From Lineus longissimus (taxonomy: Eukaryota > Nemertea > Pilidiophora > Heteronemertea > Lineidae): a stretch of DNA of 64,000 nucleotides. A model generated the notes under the pieces. The model searched no databases and was not told where the DNA came from. It saw nothing but the letters and a program-made list of their open reading frames with translations. Each line of letters opens with the position of its first letter. The first letter of the stretch is position 1. The stretch lies in NCBI RefSeq assembly GCF_910592395.1, contig NC_088318.1:1426001-1490000 (forward strand), written 5' to 3'. The position numbers and the translations under genes were made by a program. This document shows, piece by piece, positions 57,410 through 64,000 of the stretch.

Positions 57410-57986
57410 CTTGCTCCCTTGAAAAAGGTGAAAAAAGCTAAATAAATAAATTTATTTTTCCCAATTTTTAGATTTTGGCGTTTGGGAAGATGGCGGTCGT
57501 TGCCTTAGCAACATCTGTCACAAATCGGTCTGAAACGGTTTTCCCGATTACATTCATTTACCATGAAGTTATAAAATTAATTGAGAGTATGCTTCCAAAT
57601 CTTTTAAGTATTTGTTCCATTTTGTACAAAGAAGTAATTTTATTTTACTTTGATTTTACAAGTTGAAATTACGACATCATATCTTTGGTATTCGGCCCCA
57701 AGAGCAAACTACTGGCTGAAACTTTTGGAAACATCAGATTATCAAACAATTTCATCAGAAATGTACCCATGTTCATCTATTTTATCAATATATAGGGAGA
57801 TTGGACCTTTTATTTTAGAACAACAAAAACATCGTTCCGTATTACGACACTTTCGATGACGCCTTGCTCAATTTAAAACGGTTGATTTGATTGGCAAAAA
57901 TTTTAGCATGTTCCATTTTTGACCAATCAGATAATTTCTTACAGAAAATCTTGTTCATCCGGGTTATTGAAGAGTAATGAACAAAA
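57410..57986. promoter_or_regulatory. Bidirectional promoter region between TSNAXIP1 and RANBP9/10
   Basis: Two genes transcribed away from each other have start codons 577 bp apart. Besides the X-box/YY1 pair the region holds an ATTGG/CCAAT-type motif near 57888 and 57923. No TATA box is obvious near either start. Direction-specific use of the sites cannot be read from sequence. Confidence 0.5.
57480..57515. promoter_or_regulatory. X-box (RFX site) with adjacent YY1-like site
   Basis: GTTGCCTTAGCAAC at 57499-57512 fits the X-box consensus GTNRCC-(0-3)-RGYAAC exactly, with a 2-bp spacer. A YY1-like AAGATGGCGG lies just beside it at 57488-57497. The X-box is about 90 bp upstream of the proposed TSNAXIP1 ATG (57409), the usual distance for RFX-driven cilium genes. 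It is also 475 bp upstream of the divergent RANBP9/10 start. Confidence 0.75.
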
Positions 57987-60900
57987 ATGGCGACTACTTC
58001 TGCTGGAACTTCGTCGAACGAGATGCAAAATCCTCTTCAACAGGCATTTTCGGATCGTTTAAAACGCATCTATCCTGCTGTAAATGAAGAGGAGACACCA
58101 CTACCCAAGTCTTGGAGTCCAAAGGACAAATTCAACTACATCGGACTGTCACAAAACAATCTGAGAGTTCACTACAAAGGTTTGTGTTTTTCTCCACTTT
58201 TTCGATTTCGTCATCGACGCAATGTTTTGGTGCGATTTTTCCCTTTTTGTGAACGTAAAATCACTTTTCATTGATCGATATTATTGTCTTCACCAGCTTT
58301 ATGTCTCGAACTGAAGATTAGCCAAAGTATTCCCGTTCGTTGATTTTGAATATAGCCCTATTCGCTCTCATTTCTTTGTTATTTTTGTTGATGGTTTTCA
58401 TCCAGGAGGCCTAGCCCTATTGGCCCCTATAGGCTATAGATCCATGCACTTGATTGGGAGCACCGTTTACGTAACGTAGTGTTGGCCATCGTCACATCAC
58501 CATGCATTTTTACATTACTGTGATGTGGCGTGACATCTTCGTAAACGTTGTTCACAATCAAGTGCTTGGATCTACACTGGCTTCATCTTCGATCTTGACT
58601 TCAGTTCAGAGACTTCATTTACTTTGTCTTTGACGTTGGTTGGCTTTTGGCCGATGTTGAAGGCCGATGTTGAAGGCCGAGGTCGGACCAACAAACCATC
58701 TTTTATACAATAGATCTTCACGGTCAATGACGCCATGCCAGACGACAATGCCCCTTGAGCCTTTAACTGTGAAGATCTATTGTAAAGATGGTTTGTTGGT
58801 CCGACCGGTAGGGTGGTACTGGCATATCTTGCAAAGGGCCTATAGACCGCATTAGATAAATTGGTCAGTGGCTGCGTTATAACAACAAATTAATGCACAT
58901 GAATACCCCGTACACGCGGGCCGGGATGATCACGATGTTTACAAGGTGCTGGCCAACTTTCCATTGTGGTCAATGTAAGTATTACAGATAAGACAGTAGC
59001 CCTGTAATAGGTTAACTAATGAATTTCTATTGTCCACCTGGCAACTACTTTACTGAAGTAAGCAAGCTGGTCCGTCTGATAATTCAAGTGGGAAAATCGA
59101 ACCCTGTCAAGTTACATGTATGTTTTTAACAAAAAAAAGTATTCTTTTTCACTGTTTGCTGTCTGAATCTTGCTTTAGTATAGCCTTCAAATTATGTTGA
59201 TAAACTAACAATGATAACCAGATAGAATACCTGAGCCAGTGTCTGTGACCCAAGCCTATAATAAAGCAGGGTGCACCATTGCTTGACAGTGTAAAGTAAG
59301 CACTCAATGCCTATCCCACTGTGAAACACTCGTTGATGACCTGTCTTTGTTGGACACCAACCTTTGAAACATTCTGATGGATACAATACGGTCCAAATCT
59401 AAATTGGGTTTGTTTAGCTGAGTCATCACTGTTTTCATTGCAGCTGTTAGCAGACTGAATTTGTATTCATTGGCCCAATAGCCCCATTTAATAGTCAGAT
59501 ATGAATTTTATTATTGTAGAATGATACATATTCAAGCTCTTGAAAAAGAAAAGGTCATCTCCCCCAGCTGGTGAAGACAGAAGTTTATATCTCCCCCAGC
59601 TGGTGAAGACAGAAGTTTATGTTCTGTACATGTATATCGTTTAGTTGACCTATTAATAAGATTTTCCAGCCTTTGCTAAAGGAATATACATTGATTTTAC
59701 AACAATGCCTCCCTATGGCTGATCAAGATGTCTGCACCTCTAGTGGTAAAAGTTGCTCTGAATTCTCAAGTGGGCAATCAGGCATGTTATGTGTGGGACA
59801 TCACCATTAAAAATAATGTTATGTAACAATAACTAAACATGCTTGCGTTAATTGTGGATTATATGAACATGTTTATGATCGAGCATTACATACCAAGCAG
59901 GCTTATGCATGTTGCACAATTGACAATTCATTGGCAGCATGTGAATGTTAATGTTGTGACTTAATAATCCGTTACCTATTACATAATGATATAGCCCCCA
60001 CATGTATATAATATATATAATGTAAACACACAATGTTTTGGAGATGGGAAGATATTCCAGTCAACCCCATGGCCAATTCTCTCATTGATTCATAAGAACC
60101 TTGCTCCTTTGTAATGTCCCTGATGAATGATGTTTGGTATGTACAACCTGCCTTGACCTAGTACTCATCATTCATGACTGTTGCTGTGGCTCTTATTCAA
60201 GTCATTGTGGATGCATAGACACACCTCTAAATCCCTTTCAAAAAAGCATGTTGAATAAGTATTGTACATGTACTTTGAAGTCTTAGGCTAGACTTAAATT
60301 CTACAGCTGTTTATTTTGGATTCTGCAGGATGGGTTTGGACATTGATTGAAGTTGAATATGAGTGTATGGGCTTGGTATACAATCATGAGAGGTACAGCA
60401 GTGTCACAGCTGTTGAACTATTCAAATATCATCAAAACAGTGTTGTTTGTGGAATTGAGTTTACATTTTAGACATGAATGAATTATTCATTGATCGACTT
60501 ATTTGATGAGGTAAAATTTAAAAAGCTATGTCAATCGTTATCATAAAAAAATTATCAGGTGTCTTGCTTGAATAGTGTGATGAATGTCTGACCTCTTTCA
60601 TGATGACTTGTGATTTTACTTGCGTTGCGTTGTGTGTTTCCTTTAGCTCTATATTTCTTATTTACCAACTGTCTTGGAGGTTTTCATTGAAAGGTTATCA
60701 AATTCTTAAGAAATATTGGCAAAATTCACTCTTTACCCATGATAATGCAATGCTCTCCACCTTGTTTCCCACTGGCCCTCAAGGGGTTAACCATTCTTGT
60801 CATTCATAACATTACATTATTGGCTGAGTTGTATGGAGTGTGTAGAGCATGCTGACTGTGGCTGGCAGAGTGTTACAGTTTGTATTGAAATATTGATCCC

Positions 60901-61725
60901 CATGAAACCAGATGAAAAATTAACCCTTTCTGAGTCCTGCTGAGTGATGCACTGTAGTGTAATGTCATCAGTCAATGGCAACGTCTCATCTACGGAGCAA
61001 CGTTTTGTCAGTGACGTCAGTTAGTTTTCCTACTCCTAGTGTGTGTGTGTGCGTGTGTGTGGGGGGCGGGGGGAGGGGTATCTGTGAATTCCTACTATGA
61101 AGGGTTTACCGGTTAGAGTCATGATCTTGGTGTTACTGGTTGCAGTCCTGTAATGATGAAAGCTGTTAGGTGCAGATGGTGCTATTGCAGATGCTACATG
61201 TATGATATGTGCTTCATTCGGAGCACCTTGACATGAAATCTACAGAACCAGTGCCCTTCATTCACCACTTGATAAACTGCGCCATCAATCGGCATCAAGA
61301 ATTGCCCAATTTGCTGGTGATCAGATCAAAGCCCATTGAAAAGCTGAGCTATATGTGTCAGCACCACCTCGTTCCTATGGAAACTGTCACTAAGGTTTCT
61401 CTACCAGGAGCTCACATACAAGGAATGGAGATAATCATTAACCCTTTGCTGGAAAACTTAGCATTGAATGAGGGGAGATCCACAGTTCAGCAAATGCTCT
61501 GACTGGGTCGATTCTATTTCTCATTCAGTTCCATTGTAAAGCAGTTCAATAACAGTGCTGTGTCGGTTTTATTTCCATGACCAATGTTTATTTTGCGATG
61601 TTTTTCATTTCAGGGGTTGGCAAGAACCACAAAGATGCAGCAAGCGTGCGTGCCTCTCACCCCATACCAGCATCATGCGGCATTTATTATTTTGAGGTCA
61701 AAATCATCAGCAAAGGACGAGATGG
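57987..61725 (+). CDS. RANBP9: RANBP9/RANBP10, N-terminal part (3' partial)
   Basis: Subunit of the CTLH/GID E3 ubiquitin ligase; the SPRY domain acts in substrate and partner binding. Exon 1 (57987-58179) starts [20 protein letters not shown] and contains [20 protein letters not shown], diagnostic for RanBPM proteins. Exon 2 (61614-61725) continues with [25 protein letters not shown] and SKGRDG, the start of the SPRY domain. Donor and acceptor phases match (G|GG). The region before SPRY is short, closer to RANBP10 than to the long Pro-rich N-terminus of RANBP9; an invertebrate single-copy gene would be co-orthologous to both. LisH, CTLH and CRA parts lie beyond the window. Confidence 0.92.
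58436..58575. mobile_element. Foldback (MITE-like) element, 140 bp, in RANBP9/10 intron 1
   Basis: The left arm starting ATAGATCCATGCACTTGATT and continuing through CCGTTTACG is matched at 58540-58575 by its inverted form (CGTAAACG..AATCAAGTGC, then TTGGATCTA). The inner part pairs too (GTCACATCAC against GTGATGTGGCGTGAC). It has no coding content. Confidence 0.7.
58681..58806. mobile_element. Second foldback element, 126 bp, in RANBP9/10 intron 1
   Basis: A 44-bp left arm (GGTCGGACCAACAAACCATC ... TAGATCTTCACGGT, 58681-58724) is mirrored by a 41-bp right arm (58766-58806) with about three differences. A loop of about 41 bp separates them. It lies just after two tandem copies of GGCCGATGTTGAA. 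It is a near-perfect hairpin and probably a young insertion. Confidence 0.8.
59557..59621 (+). repeat. Tandem duplication, 32-bp unit, two copies
   Basis: ATCTCCCCCAGCTGGTGAAG plus ACAGAAGTTTAT is present twice head to tail, without mismatches. It lies in RANBP9/10 intron 1. Confidence 0.85.
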
Positions 61726-64000
61726 GTGAGTACGGTAATCATTCTGATTCAATTTACTATTAGTTTTATAATACAGTTGTTTTCCTGATTAAAAATGAGA
61801 CGAAACCAAACACCTAGAGGGGACTGTTTATGATGGCAAAATTGCTGTACACAGCATTTTGAGATGAATTTCAATCAAGGCCTGAAAAGAACAAGTATAT
61901 TCTCACTTCAGTTATTTGAATGAATTGGGTTATCGTGCCATGTAAGCTAGCTCCAGGTTCATTTGAACCTGCAAGTTATTTCAGGCAAGTTATCATCATA
62001 ATACTTCTTACTGCTGTTATTTCGACTATTTGAAGGTGTAAGTTTAAGTCTCCAGCATTGCTAGAACATACTTCTTCAACTAATGTACTTGTTGATGGGT
62101 TTGAAAACAGCATTGCTGATGGTATCCCATGGCGTTTGCGGGAATCGAAGAAGAATCCCAAGCAACCACCATGATTGAGAATAAGGTTACTGTTCACCTG
62201 GCAGTGCCAAAAGGTGATATTCAGAAGTTATCTTTCCAACAACTTGTCTGCTCTTACATTGTTCTGAGTCTGATATAAGTGTTAGTTGTTAGCCAAGGAT
62301 GTGTGTATTGCCAGCCTGGGTGATACAGCCTGGGCTGGTGGATCACATCAGGAATTTTCCCAAAGGTTAGCAAAAAAATGCATACGTTTTTCCCACCGTG
62401 TCCATTCTATTTATAATTGATAAGTTTGAAGTGGTGAGCTGCTCTGAATGTGTATTTCAAAATAATAAATTTTGTTGACGTACTGAAACTGAAGCACCTG
62501 ACCGAAGTGTAGAAGTCATTCAAAAGATCCTCCCCTTGCATGTGACTGTGATAGGTACCGAACTGAAGTGACCTCGGCCGGTGGATGCCCAGGAAGGAAA
62601 TTATTCAGATTGCAAATTGAAGATTGATCTTTGCACAATTTGATTGCTGTCTATGTTTTACCATCAGATTTTATTTCAAGTTTCTGTTTGCTGTGCTACA
62701 ATGAGCATGCACAAGTTTCTTGCTCAGAGCTGATGCCTAGATTTGAATCTGGAGGAGGTATTACTATTATCATGCTCAGTGTTATTAGGTATAAAATATC
62801 ACGTTCAGTTTTCAGGAGCCTTGGATACGTTGCTGATTGCTACAAGATATTCAGTATGATCAGTATTGATGATATTTGCAGCTTGCCTGATGTCTATTGC
62901 AAATAGTTGCAAATATTGTGCTACCTGACAGGTTCACCTATAATTTGCATTTCATGCAGATAATTTTGGGCTCTCAGTCAGTCCCTTCTTCAAGCCTACT
63001 TCAAAACATCTCATCCTTTGCCATTGAATACTTCCATGGCAATTATAATATATTGAGTAAAAACGTAAATACAACCATCAGTCTGGCCTAATCGGTATAG
63101 GCCCCGAAGCTGGTGCATCCTCCTGTATTGACCTTGGCATACAGTAGTGAGCATGTACCCATTCATCATGTACATTCTATCAAGTACGCAGTAATGTAAC
63201 ATTGTTGTTGTGCGTCTGCATGTACTCGATCAATACATGGTTCAGGGTATTAGTTCCCCAGCAAAACATTGGATTATGAACGAGTATTTGTGTGACGTTG
63301 TTTTTGAATAAAAACACTGAGAAGGAAAGGAAAAGCTTTGGTTTGGGTAGGCCTAGTGTTAGAGCTGGTTGATAAGCCCAATAAAAAAGCTTACTTTGAG
63401 AACCATTTTAATCACAAATGCCTGAATGGCCTGGTCAATGGACCTGCAGTAATTTGGTAGTTGTTTACTGCTGCTAATGTTCCATGATGTAGACCAGTTT
63501 ATATGGTCCTGCTCCTTGAAACAGAGATTGTTGACTTTACCATTCTTAGTGACAGTGTGCATCCGTATGATGTCACCATCATCAGCTGATAGCTTTCCTG
63601 GAAAGTCATAAAGTGTTGCCAGAGATTTATGTCCTTTGTGAGAGGTTTTGTCAATTCAAGCAGGGATAAAGAGCAGGTTATCATCGTCCTGGTCATGGCC
63701 ATCAGGACAGCTTCTGTAGTGTGAAGGGATGGTTTGCATAATGCTTAGAGGCGATATGATACACTGAATGTATGCAGGGAGTCTGTTGTCTGCAGCTAAT
63801 CTTCATCTTGACCCAAAAAGTGTTAACATTCACAAATTGATAAACATGTATCAAATGTGCTTGTCCTGAATCTTGCTATCCCAAAGAATCCCAGGTAGCT
63901 GGTAAAGTATCACGGTTTCTGTGTATAGAACACTGCGTCTGATTGTAGGTGAGCCAGGATGTAAACAGCAACAACAATAGTTTTGTGGCCCTGCCAGGAG
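61726..64000 (+). other. RANBP9/10 intron 2 (continues beyond the window)
   Basis: After the donor gtgagt at 61726 I find no further RANBP9/10 exon: the next expected segment of the SPRY domain is not seen in any frame. No repeat of note, except one TAGGCCTA near 63349. Confidence 0.6.

Larger units (their letters stand above)
58180..61613 (+). other. RANBP9/10 intron 1
   Basis: This is a 3.4-kb intron from gtttgt to ttcag. It contains the two foldbacks and the 32-bp duplication listed separately, plus a GT/G-rich low-complexity run near 61040-61078. The 97-residue open frame at 61209-61502 has no recognisable similarity or supporting splice sites and is probably chance. Confidence 0.7.

Noticed and set aside
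61209-61502. 97-codon open frame in RANBP9/10 intron 1
   Set aside because: No recognisable similarity, no fitting splice sites, and the exon-to-exon phase of RANBP9/10 is complete without it.
1-64000. CRISPR arrays, operons, bacterial promoters or prophage
   Set aside because: The window is spliced animal DNA; the only regular repeats are minisatellites and foldbacks without the repeat-spacer pattern.

Overview
This is nuclear DNA of an animal. It shows long multi-exon genes with GT-AG introns, short coding exons, tRNA-derived SINEs, foldback elements, and clear orthologues of animal ciliary and metabolic proteins. A MEP-1-type zinc-finger gene, a SINE whose middle looks like a Deu domain, and many TAGGCCTA palindromes suggest an invertebrate, possibly a marine deuterostome. 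The sequence alone does not settle the phylum.

Layout. (1) 1-28199, + strand: almost all of an axonemal outer-arm dynein heavy chain of the DNAH5/DNAH8 type. I can place 43 constitutive exons plus one variable exon position, and every splice phase agrees (about 4553 residues; only roughly the first 80 residues lie upstream of the window). (2) 28200-31745: the dynein 3' end, then a foldback minisatellite with an 89-bp unit. (3) 33644-37661, - strand: a MEP-1-like C2H2 zinc-finger protein whose coding region is one uninterrupted exon; its promoter-like region lies near 38.4-38.75 kb. (4) 38.7-44.6 kb: a gene-poor stretch with small repeats and foldbacks. (5) 44666-48679, + strand: alanine aminotransferase (GPT/GPT2 type). 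(6) 51104-57409, - strand: TSNAXIP1, a ciliary/testis coiled-coil protein, 725 residues in 13 exons. (7) 57987 to the window end, + strand: the 5' end of RANBP9/10, the SPRY-CTLH subunit of the CTLH/GID ubiquitin ligase, head to head with TSNAXIP1.

The most notable observation is in the dynein gene. Between exon 24 and the exon that begins AAA4 there are three tandem, homologous, phase-identical exons (16382-16504, 16748-16870, 17547-17666). Each encodes an alternative version of the same roughly 40-residue segment at the AAA3/AAA4 junction. This is the architecture of mutually exclusive splicing and would give three motor isoforms from one outer-arm dynein gene. Other notable items are an exact RFX X-box with an adjacent YY1-like site about 90 bp upstream of the TSNAXIP1 start, a decayed duplicate of a TSNAXIP1 exon inside an intron, an inverted block within the 89-bp array, and a presequence-like in-frame extension of the aminotransferase.

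The genes do not form a pathway. Two of the five (dynein heavy chain, TSNAXIP1) are cilium/flagellum genes; the others are a chromatin regulator, a metabolic enzyme and a ubiquitin-ligase subunit.
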